Source: Mycobacteroides franklinii (lineage in GTDB: Bacteria > Actinomycetota > Actinomycetes > Mycobacteriales > Mycobacteriaceae). Taken from it: a stretch of DNA of 64,000 bases. The stretch spans positions 167,125-231,124 of the forward strand of contig NZ_MAFQ01000011.1 in NCBI RefSeq assembly GCF_002013895.1. The letters are read 5' to 3'. A program made the translations under genes and the position numbers. Under the pieces are notes generated by a model, which had not been told where the DNA came from, searched no databases, and was given only the letters and a program-made list of their open reading frames with translations. Position 1 is the stretch's first letter; every line of letters begins with the position of its first letter. Shown here one piece after another: positions 7,027 through 16,324 of the stretch.

Positions 7027-10000
7027 CTACCTGCGTCCCACGGTTCTCGCACGGCGTAGATCCAGGATGCCGGGCGCCACCGCATCGGTGGACATGCGCG
7101 CTTGTTTCTCGCGCAAGTCTGACAAATCGACGCGCCCGGTGGTGTAACCGGTGGCATCGAAGCGCCGACCACGGCGTGCTTCGGCTGCCACCGCGTTGAC
7201 GGGAGGGTCGTCGTAGGACCGGCCACCCGGGTGCGACACGTGGTACGTACAGCCGCCGCGAGACAGCGCGTTGGCCGTGTCGATGAGCTCGAAGCGCAGC
7301 GGTTCGTCGACGGTGATGCTCGGGTGCAGCGCGCTGGGCGGTTGCCACGCCCGGTACCGGACTCCGGCCACCTGCACATCCGGGTTGGCGGTGGAGAGCA
7401 ACGGGATGGGTTCGCCATTACAGGTGACGACGTACCGAGAGCGATCGGCTCCGATCACCCGCACCTGCACGCGCTCGATCGAGGAGTCCACGTATCGCGC
7501 GGCGCCTCCCGCGGTGGCCTCCTCCCCCAGCACCCGCCACGGTTCGATGGCGCCGCGCAGTTCGATCTCGATACCGTCGAACACCGCGGTGCCGATCCGC
7601 GGGAACCGAAACTCGGTGAACGGATCGAGCCAGCTGGTCTCGAAGGCGATGCCGTGCGCGCGCAGATCGGCGGCGACCTGCGCGATGTCGTGAATAATGA
7701 AGTGCGGCAACAAGTAGCGGCCGTGCAGGTTTTCCCCGTGGCGGATCAACGGAGCACGCAAGGGCTGCTCCCAGAACCGGGCGACCAGCGCACGGACCAG
7801 TAGCGACTGCACCATCGCCATCTGGAAATGCGGCGGCATCTCGAACCCACGCAACTCGAGCAGGCCCAGACGTCCACGAGCGCTGTCCGGGCTGTAGAGC
7901 TTGTCGATGCAGAACTCGGCGCGATGGGTGTTTCCCGTGATGTCGGTAAGAAGGTGCCGCAGCGCCCGATCGACATGCCATGGTGAGGCGCCTGCGGAGC
8001 GGCCATCTTCGGATGCGTCGCCTGCGGAGCGACCATCATGATCAGGTGCCTTGGTCAATCTATCGATCTCAGCGAAGGCAATTTCCAACTCGTACAACGC
8101 CTCTTCGCGCCCTTCGTCAACGCGAGGGGCCTGCGACGTGGTGCCGACGAAGCGGCCGGAGAACAAGTACGACAACGCCGGGTGATGCTGCCAGTACGTC
8201 AGCAGGGATACCAGCAGATCGGGCCGGCGCAGCAGCGGTGACGTCGCCGGGGTACGACCCCCCAACGTGATGTGGTTGCCACCGCCTGTGCCGGTGTGGG
8301 TCCCGTCCACATCGAAAGACTCGGTGGTCAGCCGCGCTTTGCGTGCCTCTTCGTACAGCACCCGCAACTGCTCGGCCTGCTCGGCGAAGCTGGCGGTCGG
8401 GGTCACGTTCACCTCGATCACTCCCGGATCGGGGGTGATGCTCATGGTCTCCAGACGCGAATCGGGCGGTGGCCCATACCCTTCGATCACCAGCGGACAG
8501 GTGACTGCCGCCTCGATAAGTGCGATGAGATCCACGAAGTCGTCAACGTGTTCGAGCGGCGGCAGGAACAGATAGAGCAGACCGTCGCGGATCTCCGCGA
8601 CCAGCGCGGTGGTGGGCGCGCCCTCGGCGGGCACCACCGCGGCCGCGGTGCCGGGGCGTTGTGCCGCGAGTTCCGCGGCGGCGCTGAGCGGGTCCGCCTC
8701 GGCCGGGTGCGGCGCCGGCTGCCAGGAGATCGCCTTCAGTGGGAGCCGCAGCCCGGCAGGAGAGTCGCCGTCTGCCAACACGATCCGGCCGCGGCGCAGT
8801 CTCCAGTCTGCGCTTTCCCAGCCGTCCTCGCCCCGATGCAGTGGCAGCACGTAGGCCGCAGGCTCGGTGACGGGCTCATCCAATCGATGCAACAGGTCCG
8901 AGCGCCGATCCGTCGCATCCTCGTGCGGCGCAAGATCATCGACCGCCGTCACCGGATCTCCCGCGGGGCGCCGGACCGATGCGGCCAGCCGACTCAGCGG
9001 GTCCTCGTATGCCGCGCGTACCTGACTGTCGGGCAGCCCGAGATCACCTGCGAGCGCGGTGAGCAGCGCGCGGTCGGCCCCTTCGGGGGTGGACCACTCG
9101 CGATCGTCGTCCCACGGGTCGGCCAGCAGCTCGGGGTCAGACCAGAGCGGTTGGCCGTCGCGACGCCAATGCAAACCGATCTGCCACCGCGGCAGGGGTT
9201 CGCCGGGATACCACTTTCCCTGACTGCGCTGCACCAAACCCCTTGGTGCCCAAACCTCTTTGAGGCGAGCAGCAAGGTCGCTGGCAAGTACCCGTTTGTG
9301 GTCCCCATCGGCCGCGGTGGTCCATTGTTCGGAGACCTGGTCGTCGATCGACACGAAGGTCGGCTCCCCACCCATCGTCAACCCGACCCCGGCCGAATCG
9401 AGCCGGGCGTCTATCTCCGCTCCCAGCGCGGTGACGGCCTCCCAAGCCGATGCGGCGTACGGCAGGGTCACGCGCGGATCTTCGTGGACACGGGTGACGG
9501 TGTTGGAGAAGTCGAGGGTGGACTCACACATATCGGTGGCGCCCGTGATCGCGGCGGACGTCGATGGGTGTGGGGTGGCCGACAGCGGTATGTGACCCTC
9601 GCCCGCGAGCAGTCCCGAGGTGGGATCCAGACCCACCCATCCGGCGCCCGGGATGTACACCTCGGCCCAGGCGTGCAGGTCGGTGAAATCGGCAACCGGC
9701 CCCGAGGGCCCATCGATTGCCGCGATATCCGAGGTCAACTGGACCAGATACCCGGACACAAAACGGGCGGCCAACCCCTTCTGCCGCAGGATGGACACCA
9801 GCAGCCAGGCGGTGTCGCGACATGAACCGATGCCTACGGCCAGCGTGGTGTCGGGGCTCTGAACCCCCGGCTCCAACCGCACTGCGTAACCGACGTCCGC
9901 ACACAGCGCCTGGTTGAGCGTGACGAGATAATCGATGATGCGGGTGGAGGGTGCCATGGTGAAGTTGGCGACCCAGGCCCGAACCAATTCACCGGGCCCG

Positions 10001-10383
10001 GAGCCCGGATCGGATTCGTCCACCGGTTTGAGATAGGGCTCGAGATCGGCCAACAACGCGGGCGGATACCCGAATCCGATGTGCTCGGCCCATTCCTCGA
10101 TGAAGAAGTCGAATGGGTTGACCGACTTCAGATCGGCGATAAGTCCGACGGTGATGGACAGCTGTCGGGTGCGGTTCGGAAATACGACGCGGGCAAGGAA
10201 ATTGCCGAAGGCATCCTGTTGCCAGTTGATGAAATGATCTTCCGGAGCGATGCGTAGCGAGTACGCCTCGATGGGGGTTCGGGTATGCGGAGCTGGGCGC
10301 AACCGAATCTCGTGCGGGTGCACCTGCACGAGTCTGTCGAATGCGTAGCTGGTCCGATGCTCCAGCGCCACCTTGATGCCCAT
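7027..10383 (-). CDS. large transglutaminase family protein with DUF2126 domain
   Basis: An 1118-residue protein, the first gene of the operon. Residues 1-100 form the transglutaminase N-terminal beta domain, then a transglutaminase core with Cys188 (GIGSCRDTAW), His237 (DLHAWAEVYIPG) and Asp253 (LDPTSG). Residues about 330-1100 are DUF2126 (COG4196), which has been proposed to be a ligase-like domain. Around residues 783-798 there is a hydrophilic insert in which DGRSAG occurs twice, encoded by a 30-bp direct repeat. Length matches the M. tuberculosis homologue Rv2566 (about 1140). The start ATG at 10383 opens directly with the family N terminus. Confidence 0.92.
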   Translation of the reverse strand: MGIKVALEHRTSYAFDRLVQVHPHEIRLRPAPHTRTPIEAYSLRIAPEDHFINWQQDAFGNFLARVVFPNRTRQLSITVGLIADLKSVNPFDFFIEEWAEHIGFGYPPALLADLEPYLKPVDESDPGSGPGELVRAWVANFTMAPSTRIIDYLVTLNQALCADVGYAVRLEPGVQSPDTTLAVGIGSCRDTAWLLVSILRQKGLAARFVSGYLVQLTSDIAAIDGPSGPVADFTDLHAWAEVYIPGAGWVGLDPTSGLLAGEGHIPLSATPHPSTSAAITGATDMCESTLDFSNTVTRVHEDPRVTLPYAASAWEAVTALGAEIDARLDSAGVGLTMGGEPTFVSIDDQVSEQWTTAADGDHKRVLASDLAARLKEVWAPRGLVQRSQGKWYPGEPLPRWQIGLHWRRDGQPLWSDPELLADPWDDDREWSTPEGADRALLTALAGDLGLPDSQVRAAYEDPLSRLAASVRRPAGDPVTAVDDLAPHEDATDRRSDLLHRLDEPVTEPAAYVLPLHRGEDGWESADWRLRRGRIVLADGDSPAGLRLPLKAISWQPAPHPAEADPLSAAAELAAQRPGTAAAVVPAEGAPTTALVAEIRDGLLYLFLPPLEHVDDFVDLIALIEAAVTCPLVIEGYGPPPDSRLETMSITPDPGVIEVNVTPTASFAEQAEQLRVLYEEARKARLTTESFDVDGTHTGTGGGNHITLGGRTPATSPLLRRPDLLVSLLTYWQHHPALSYLFSGRFVGTTSQAPRVDEGREEALYELEIAFAEIDRLTKAPDHDGRSAGDASEDGRSAGASPWHVDRALRHLLTDITGNTHRAEFCIDKLYSPDSARGRLGLLELRGFEMPPHFQMAMVQSLLVRALVARFWEQPLRAPLIRHGENLHGRYLLPHFIIHDIAQVAADLRAHGIAFETSWLDPFTEFRFPRIGTAVFDGIEIELRGAIEPWRVLGEEATAGGAARYVDSSIERVQVRVIGADRSRYVVTCNGEPIPLLSTANPDVQVAGVRYRAWQPPSALHPSITVDEPLRFELIDTANALSRGGCTYHVSHPGGRSYDDPPVNAVAAEARRGRRFDATGYTTGRVDLSDLREKQARMSTDAVAPGILDLRRARTVGRR
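7989..8037 (-). repeat. 30-bp direct repeat inside the DUF2126 coding region
   Basis: Two 19-bp copies (7989-8007 and 8019-8037) differing at one base are spaced 30 bp apart. Read on the coding strand each is GATGGYCGCTCCGCAGGCG, encoding DGRSAG. The repeat keeps the reading frame and lies in a predicted surface linker. Confidence 0.75.
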
Positions 10384-10558
10384 CGGCTGATCCCACCATA
10401 ACCTGGGCTCACCCGCTTGGTCAGTGAATCAGGGCACGGCCCATCACCGTCCATCCGGCATGGTGCGGGGGCGACGGCATGTAGCTCGAGCGTGCGAATT
10501 CGGTCGAAAATCGGCCGAGAACCGACACCATGCGCACACTCGGTGCCACAGTTCCCGG

Positions 10559-11005
10559 CTAGCGGCGGCGCAGCTCGAAGATCGGGATGGCCCGGGCGGT
10601 CTTCTCCTGGTACTCCGCGAACACGGGAACCTGCTCAACCACCTTCGGATACAGCGCATCGCGCTCATCAAGCGAAAGCTCGTGCGCGGCGACGTCGTAT
10701 CCGTCGGTACCAATGTCGATATGCGCATGTGGATTCGCACGCAGGTTGTGCACCCAGGCGGGGTCTTTGTCGGCGCCGCCGAAGGAACCGACAATATAGA
10801 TCTTGCCGTCGATATCGAAGTAGGCCAGCGGATTTAGGCGTTTCTGCCCGCTCTTGGCGCCGGTGTTCGTCAGCAGCAAGATCGGCACGCCGGCGAACTG
10901 TCCGCCGACGTCGCCGCCATTGGCATGGAACTCCCGGGCAATCCCATCGTTGAATTCGTTGATCACGGCGGCGGGCTGCTCGTTGAAAGGTGTGTCATCG
11001 GTCAC
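10559..11005 (-). CDS. nitroreductase family deazaflavin (F420)-dependent oxidoreductase, Ddn-like
   Basis: A 148-residue split-beta-barrel protein of the Ddn/FDOR-A type. It has the typical segments VPILLLTNTGAKSGQKRLNPLAY, which holds the F420 phosphate-binding region, then DPAWVHNLRANPHAHIDIG and the C-terminal EYQEKTARAIPIFEL. The family uses F420H2 to reduce quinones or nitro compounds. The GTG at 11005 (MTDDTPFNEQP) was preferred over the ATG at 11047 because it follows a GGTGGG tract and matches family length. It is divergent from the permease gene 57 bp away. The 175 bp downstream, before the DUF2126 start, contain no gene. Confidence 0.9.
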   Translation of the reverse strand: MTDDTPFNEQPAAVINEFNDGIAREFHANGGDVGGQFAGVPILLLTNTGAKSGQKRLNPLAYFDIDGKIYIVGSFGGADKDPAWVHNLRANPHAHIDIGTDGYDVAAHELSLDERDALYPKVVEQVPVFAEYQEKTARAIPIFELRRR

Positions 11006-11062
11006 CCCACCAGAGTGCCACTGCTGCGCCGCGTTCTCAGGTTGCACTGTCAGGATGGCTGG

Positions 11063-12052
11063 GTGACGGTGGCCACTTCCCAGGATCGACGTTGGTTCGG
11101 TTCGACCGAAGTCCTGGTGGTGGCACTCATCTCGATGGCCCTGGCAGCGGGCTGGTTACGCGGGATCGTCGACGGCAACGAGAAGCTCGCCACCGCCGGA
11201 ACCGTGTTCTGCGGGGTGTTCGTCCAGGCCGTCCCGTTCCTTGCGCTCGGCGTGATCGTGAGTGGCCTCGTCGCGACATTCGTCACCCCGGAACGACTGG
11301 CCCGGTGGCTGCCGAATCGGTCCGCCGCCGCGGTCGCGGTGGCCGGCATCAGTGGTGCCGCGCTGCCCGGTTGTGAATGCGGTTCGGTTCCCGTGGCGCG
11401 CCGGCTGTACGGACCCGGATCCGTCGGTGCGGCCGCGCTCACGTTCATGCTGTCGGCACCGGCCATCAATCCGGTGGTGTTGGTCGCCACGGCCGTGGCC
11501 TTCCCCGGTCAGCCGAAGATGGTGCTGGCACGCGCGGTGGCATCCCTGTTGACCGCGATGGTGATGGGCATGGCCTGGTCGCGCTGGGGCCGGGACAGTT
11601 GGGTGACGCGCAGGCTGCCGACCGCGCACGCCGGATCCTCTTCGCGCTGGACGACTTTCACCGAGGCGGCGCGGCACGATTTCCTGCAGGCGGCCTCGTA
11701 CTTGGCCATCGGGGCAGTCGCCGCGGCGGCTTTGCATGTGCTGGTGCCCACTTGGGTGTTCGAGCATCTTGCGGGCAATCTGGTGGTCGGCGTGGTGACC
11801 ATGGCTCTGCTGGCGGTGGTGCTGGCGTTGTGTTCGGAGGCCGACGCCTTCGTCGCCGCGAGCATCACGATGATGCCGCTGATTCCGAGACTGGTGTTTC
11901 TTGTGGTGGGACCGGCCGTCGACGTGAAGCTCATCGCGATGCAGTCGGGCATGTTTGGGCGGGCCTTCGCGGCCCGTTTCGCGCCGCTGACGTTCGTGGT
12001 GGCCACGCTCGTCGCCACGGGTGTCGGCGTCGCGGTGCTGGGGGCCTCATGA
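11063..12052 (+). CDS. ArsP_1-type permease (DUF318/UPF0718)
   Basis: A 329-residue membrane protein with about eight predicted hydrophobic segments. It carries the family signature PGCECGSVPVARRL (cysteines in a CxC followed by a conserved Pro) and a second repeat-like region ALCSEADAFVAAS. Relatives include ArsP, which exports trivalent organoarsenicals, and Bacillus YcgR, whose substrate is unknown. The GTG at 11063 was chosen; the upstream open frame is non-homologous. Its stop overlaps the next gene as ATGA, so the two are coupled. No arsR or other ars gene is present nearby, so arsenic transport is not supported beyond family level. Confidence 0.88.
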   Translation: MTVATSQDRRWFGSTEVLVVALISMALAAGWLRGIVDGNEKLATAGTVFCGVFVQAVPFLALGVIVSGLVATFVTPERLARWLPNRSAAAVAVAGISGAALPGCECGSVPVARRLYGPGSVGAAALTFMLSAPAINPVVLVATAVAFPGQPKMVLARAVASLLTAMVMGMAWSRWGRDSWVTRRLPTAHAGSSSRWTTFTEAARHDFLQAASYLAIGAVAAAALHVLVPTWVFEHLAGNLVVGVVTMALLAVVLALCSEADAFVAASITMMPLIPRLVFLVVGPAVDVKLIAMQSGMFGRAFAARFAPLTFVVATLVATGVGVAVLGAS

Positions 12053-12765
12053 GACGCGATACCGAGAACACGCTGCTGATCCTGTTGGGGGTCAGCGTGG
12101 CGATGATCGCGGTGACCGGAACGTTCACCCGCTACGTCAAACCCGGGCTACTCCCGTGGCTGGCCGCGTCGGCGGTCGTCGTGATCGGTCTCGGGCTGGC
12201 CGCCGTCATCCGCGATGTCCGCAACGGCCACACCGACCACAATCACGAAGGTCACGATGGTCACGCCCACAAGCACGGCGCCACATGGTTTTTGGTGCTG
12301 CCCGTCGTTCTGCTCATCTTCATCGTGCCGCCGGCCCTCAGCGCGCGCTCCATCGCGCCGGCCAACATCACTGCGTCCGTCAACACGCCCCGGCGTGCCT
12401 TTCCCCCACTACCGCCGGGTGACGCGCCCACAGTGTCGCTGCCTGAGGTATTGATGCGCATCGCCGCCGGCTCCTCGGACACCCTGAAGGGCCGCACGAT
12501 CACCGTCACCGGGTTCACGTTCAAAGAGGGTGAACGCACCGACCTCGCCAAGATCGTCATCGTCTGTTGTGCCGCGGATGCGCAGCTGGCGCGCCTGCAG
12601 ATGTCTGGGCCCGCGGCGGTGTCCGCGTCTGCTCTTCCGGAGAACACCTGGGTGTCCGTGACCGGAACCGTACCGGACGGGCAGAGCTATCGCGGCCCCT
12701 CGTCGATTCCCGTCATCGAGGTCACCGGGCTAACTCGTACCGATCCGCCCAAGAGCACCTACTAG
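12049..12765 (+). CDS. TIGR03943 family membrane protein, partner of the ArsP-type permease
   Basis: A 238-residue protein with two N-terminal transmembrane helices (residues 8-28 and 32-54), a histidine-rich cytoplasmic or external loop (HTDHNHEGHDGHAHKHG, about 63-79), a third helix (82-103), and a C-terminal soluble domain with IVCCAAD. This is the YcgQ/UPF0703 arrangement, nearly always encoded beside an ArsP-type permease. The His/Asp loop suggests metal binding, so a metal ion or metal complex is a reasonable substrate guess. It overlaps the permease by 4 bp. Confidence 0.88.
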   Translation: MRRDTENTLLILLGVSVAMIAVTGTFTRYVKPGLLPWLAASAVVVIGLGLAAVIRDVRNGHTDHNHEGHDGHAHKHGATWFLVLPVVLLIFIVPPALSARSIAPANITASVNTPRRAFPPLPPGDAPTVSLPEVLMRIAAGSSDTLKGRTITVTGFTFKEGERTDLAKIVIVCCAADAQLARLQMSGPAAVSASALPENTWVSVTGTVPDGQSYRGPSSIPVIEVTGLTRTDPPKSTY

Positions 12766-12776
12766 AGGGAGTCGCG

Positions 12777-13454
12777 TTGCGCTACAAGGCATACCTGTTC
12801 GACGTGCAGGGCACGCTGCTCGACTTCTTCGAGCCGGTGTCACACGCGGTTGCCGAGTACGCCCCCGACATTGACGCAGCGGCATTCACACGGGCCTGGC
12901 GCACAGACTATTTCGAGCGTGTCTCGAGTCTGACCCAGTCGGTCGACGACTGGACCCAGGTGCAGGATCTGTATGCGGCCGGTTTCGCCGATGTCTGCGG
13001 GACATTTGGACTGCCGCGCCCGGAGCGTGTCATCGCGAATGCGGTCGCGTCCAGCTGGCAACGGCTGGTTCCGTGGCCCGACGTGCCCGCCGGCCTGTCG
13101 GCCCTGCGGTCGCGGGCCGTCATCGCGACGTTGTCCAACACCGATATGGCCACCATGGTGAATCTGTTCAAACGCCTGGGCATTTCGTGGGACGCGGTGC
13201 TGACCGCCGAGGTGTTCGGGCACTTCAAGCCGCACCCGGTGGTGTACCGGCATGCACTGCGCTACCTGGGGGTGCAGCCCGGTGAGGCGGCGATGGTGGC
13301 GGCGCATCCTTATGACCTGCGGGCCGCACGGGACATCGGGATGGGCACCGTCTTCGTCTCACGGCCGGACGAATACGGTGACCCCGCTTTGGCTCATACC
13401 GATGCTGATGCCGAGTTCGATCAGCGAGTCACCGACATCGGCGAGATCGCCTAG
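12777..13454 (+). CDS. HAD family hydrolase, haloacid dehalogenase-like
   Basis: A 225-residue HAD-superfamily enzyme beginning at a TTG preceded by GAGGGAG. Motif I is FDVQGTLL with Asp9 as nucleophile; the +2 position is Gln, not the Asp of HAD phosphatases, which fits the dehalogenase subgroup. Motif II is TLSNTD, motif III Lys is in HFKPHP, and the final acidic motif is replaced by AAHPYDLRAA, again dehalogenase-like. It starts 11 bp after the preceding gene and may be cotranscribed. Its 3' end overlaps the convergent DUF389 gene by 4 bp. The true substrate is unknown. Confidence 0.87.
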   Translation: MRYKAYLFDVQGTLLDFFEPVSHAVAEYAPDIDAAAFTRAWRTDYFERVSSLTQSVDDWTQVQDLYAAGFADVCGTFGLPRPERVIANAVASSWQRLVPWPDVPAGLSALRSRAVIATLSNTDMATMVNLFKRLGISWDAVLTAEVFGHFKPHPVVYRHALRYLGVQPGEAAMVAAHPYDLRAARDIGMGTVFVSRPDEYGDPALAHTDADAEFDQRVTDIGEIA

Positions 13455-14359
13455 CGCAGCCCTCGCGGCCGCACCAGTAGCACCAACACCCCGGCCAGGA
13501 CGATGCCGAAAAGGTTGACCGCCAGCTGCAGCGCGGAAAGTCCGGCGATATCCCATTCCCCCACCGTGGCCGCCACCACCGCAAGCCCTGCCGCCGGCAC
13601 TGTGGTGACCGAGATGAAAACGCCCACCAGGGCTGACGATTTCGCCGACATCAACGAGAGCATCCCCGCGGCGCCGGCCAACAACGCGACCACCAGAGAG
13701 AACGGCCCCACCTGAAACACGAAGTCGACCTGCTGCAGCTCACGCACACTCTTCAACGTGACCCACCCGGCGGCCTCGGCCGCCAACGTGCCAACGGCGG
13801 TGACCCCCATCGCCACCGGGAAACCGACAAGCAACGCCAGTAGCGACCGCCGGGCCAGCGACCATGTGCGCCGCACAATTGAAACCGCCAGCGCGGCAAG
13901 CGGGCCGAACTCGGGTCCGACCACCATGGCACCCACGATGGTGACCGGCGAATCGGTGACTACACCGACAGCGGCGATCAGGCAGGCCAGGCATAAGAAG
14001 GCCAGAAATGTCAGGTTGAGAGTGGACTCCTCGCGGGTGCGCCCGATCAGCTCGTCCCAGATGACGGCGTCGGCAGGGTCGCCTTCCGCGTCGTCCTCGG
14101 CCTCATAGGCGGTCTGCGAGATGACCGTGTCGAGCACCTCGGCGGTGATCGATCCACGCTTGTCGATATCGATCGACTTCAACCCGTCGAGCACCTCATT
14201 GGCGGTCTCGCGAGCGACATCGGCAGTGATGACGTCGCCGGCCGGGCTGATCGCAGCCTTGGGCACGCGGACGATGTGCGCGACGCCGGTGGTGGTGGAC
14301 AGGAATTCCACCACCTGATCCGACAGATCGGTAGGCGCGATCACCCTGACGTGCAGCAC
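13451..14359 (-). CDS. DUF389 family membrane protein
   Basis: A 302-residue protein. Residues 1-95 form a soluble ferredoxin-like domain; residues about 110-300 hold roughly six transmembrane helices with the DUF389 signature GAMVVGPEFGPL. The function of this family is unknown. It follows aspS by 5 bp on the same strand, so it is probably cotranscribed with aspS, and it overlaps the convergent HAD gene by 4 bp. Confidence 0.92.
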   Translation of the reverse strand: MLHVRVIAPTDLSDQVVEFLSTTTGVAHIVRVPKAAISPAGDVITADVARETANEVLDGLKSIDIDKRGSITAEVLDTVISQTAYEAEDDAEGDPADAVIWDELIGRTREESTLNLTFLAFLCLACLIAAVGVVTDSPVTIVGAMVVGPEFGPLAALAVSIVRRTWSLARRSLLALLVGFPVAMGVTAVGTLAAEAAGWVTLKSVRELQQVDFVFQVGPFSLVVALLAGAAGMLSLMSAKSSALVGVFISVTTVPAAGLAVVAATVGEWDIAGLSALQLAVNLFGIVLAGVLVLLVRPRGLR

Positions 14360-14364
14360 GTGCG

Positions 14365-16167
14365 CTACGCGTCCGCCGGCTTATCCACCTTGTCGGCCTT
14401 GTCGGCCTTGTCGGGTTTGGCGTCGATCCCGGATTCCTTGCGCTGGGCCGCCGTGATCGGTGCCGGTGCGTCGGTCAGCGGATCCACGCCGCCACCGGAC
14501 TTCGGGAAGGCGATGACCTCGCGGATCGAGGACGTACCGGCCAGCAACGCGGTCACCCGGTCCCAGCCGAAGGCGATGCCACCGTGCGGAGGCGCACCGA
14601 AAGCGAAAGCGTCCAGCAGGAACCCGAATTTCTCCTGAGCATCCTCGTTGCTGATGCCCATCACCTGGAACACCCGTTCCTGAACGTCGCGGCGGTGAAT
14701 ACGGATCGAACCGCCACCGATCTCGTGCCCGTTGCACACGATGTCGTAGGCGTAGGCCAGTGCCGACCCCGGATCGGTGTCAAAGGTATTCTCCGACTCC
14801 GGTTTCGGCGAGGTGAAGGCGTGGTGCACCGCGGTCCACGCGCCCGAGCCGACGGCCACGTCACCGGCGGCAGTCGCGTCACCGGCGGGTTCGAAGAGCG
14901 GAGCGTCCACCACCCAGGTGAAGGCCCAGGCGTCGGGGTCGATCAGCCCGAGGCGCTGCGCTACCTCACCACGCACCGAGCCCAACAACGCGCGCGAGGA
15001 CTTGGCGGCGCCTGCCGAGAAGAAGATGCAGTCACCCGGGCTGGCGCCAACGTGCGCGGCCAGCCCGTCACGTTCCGCGTCGGACAGATTCTTGGCGACG
15101 GGTCCACCGAGGGTGCCGTCCTCGGCCACCAATACGTAAGCGAGCCCCTTGTGCCCGCGCTGCTTGGCGAACTCCTGCCAGCCGTCCAGCGTGCGGCGTG
15201 GCTGATCGGCGCCCCCGGGCATCACCACCGCGCCCACGTACGGAGCCTGGAACACCCGGAAGCTGGTCTCGGAGAAGTAGTCGGTGCACTCCACCAGCTC
15301 CAGCCCGAACCGCAGGTCCGGCTTGTCACTGCCGTATCGGCGCATCGCCTCGGCATACGTGATGCGGGCGATGGGCGTCGGCACGTGATAGCCGATCAGG
15401 TCCCACAGTGCGACGAGGATCTCCTCGGCCAGCGCGATGACATCGTCCTGGTCCACGAAGCTCATCTCGATGTCGAGCTGGGTGAACTCGGGCTGCCGGT
15501 CCGCGCGGAAATCCTCATCCCGGTAGCAGCGCGCGATCTGGTAGTACCGCTCCATGCCGGCGACCATGAGCAGCTGCTTGAACAGCTGCGGGCTCTGCGG
15601 CAGCGCGTAGAAGCTGCCCGGCTGCAGACGCGCCGGGACCAGGAAGTCGCGTGCTCCTTCCGGTGTCGAACGCGTCAGTGTCGGGGTCTCTACCTCGACG
15701 AAATCGTGGCGGGACAGCACCGTGCGTGCCGCGGCGTTCGCCTTGGAGCGCAACCTGATTGCATTGCCCGGCCCCTCGCGGCGCAGGTCTAGGTAGCGAT
15801 ACCGCAGACGCGCTTCTTCGCCCGCGGTCTCGTCGAGTTGGAACGGCAGCGGCGCGCTCTCGTTGAGCACCTTCAGTTCGGCGGCATTGACCTCGATCTG
15901 ACCGGTGGCGATCTCGTCGTTGGCGTTGCCATCGGGCCGGACCTCCACGACACCGGTGACCTCGACGCAGAACTCGGCGCGCAACCGATGGGCCTGCTCC
16001 AGCACCGCGTCATCCCGGAACACGACCTGGGAGACCCCGGAGGCGTCACGCAGATCGATGAAGATGACGCCGCCATGGTCACGCCGTCGGGCTACCCAAC
16101 CGGCAAGCGTCACTCTCTGCCCGGCGTCCGACTCCCGCAACGAACCGGCGTCATGAGTGCGCAGCAC
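14365..16167 (-). CDS. aspS: aspartyl-tRNA synthetase (non-discriminating type expected)
   Basis: A 600-residue class IIb synthetase that charges tRNA-Asp. In mycobacteria, which use GatCAB, it usually also mischarges tRNA-Asn. The OB-fold anticodon domain is at residues 15-110 (VTLAGWVARRRDHGG), then the catalytic core with motif 2 FRDEDFRADRQPEFTQLD and motif 3 GGIAFGWDR, with the bacterial GAD insertion domain between. The C terminus is a lysine/aspartate-rich tail (KPDKADKADKVDKPADA). The GTG start at 16167 follows AGAGGGG and gives VLRTHDAG, matching the family N terminus; an in-frame ATG at 16182 is less likely. Confidence 0.97.
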   Translation of the reverse strand: MLRTHDAGSLRESDAGQRVTLAGWVARRRDHGGVIFIDLRDASGVSQVVFRDDAVLEQAHRLRAEFCVEVTGVVEVRPDGNANDEIATGQIEVNAAELKVLNESAPLPFQLDETAGEEARLRYRYLDLRREGPGNAIRLRSKANAAARTVLSRHDFVEVETPTLTRSTPEGARDFLVPARLQPGSFYALPQSPQLFKQLLMVAGMERYYQIARCYRDEDFRADRQPEFTQLDIEMSFVDQDDVIALAEEILVALWDLIGYHVPTPIARITYAEAMRRYGSDKPDLRFGLELVECTDYFSETSFRVFQAPYVGAVVMPGGADQPRRTLDGWQEFAKQRGHKGLAYVLVAEDGTLGGPVAKNLSDAERDGLAAHVGASPGDCIFFSAGAAKSSRALLGSVRGEVAQRLGLIDPDAWAFTWVVDAPLFEPAGDATAAGDVAVGSGAWTAVHHAFTSPKPESENTFDTDPGSALAYAYDIVCNGHEIGGGSIRIHRRDVQERVFQVMGISNEDAQEKFGFLLDAFAFGAPPHGGIAFGWDRVTALLAGTSSIREVIAFPKSGGGVDPLTDAPAPITAAQRKESGIDAKPDKADKADKVDKPADA

Positions 16168-16324
16168 GAAACATCCCCTCTTCATGGGACCAATGGGCCT
16201 GCCCTGATGGCGAGCCCTTACGGCTACCGAGCCTAGCGGCCCGGGTCTCCAGCCCTGACGAGTGCGAGCCTCACGCGACTTTCGGACCGAATTTCCGCGC
16301 CAGGCTCGCACCCAAGCTCGAGGC

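Noticed and set aside
8272..9825. 517-residue open frame opposite the DUF2126 gene
   Set aside because: Arg/Gln/Gly-rich antisense shadow of a high-GC coding region with no domain; the opposite strand has a clear conserved protein.
14584..15792. 402-residue open frame opposite aspS
   Set aside because: Antisense shadow of aspS with no family features.
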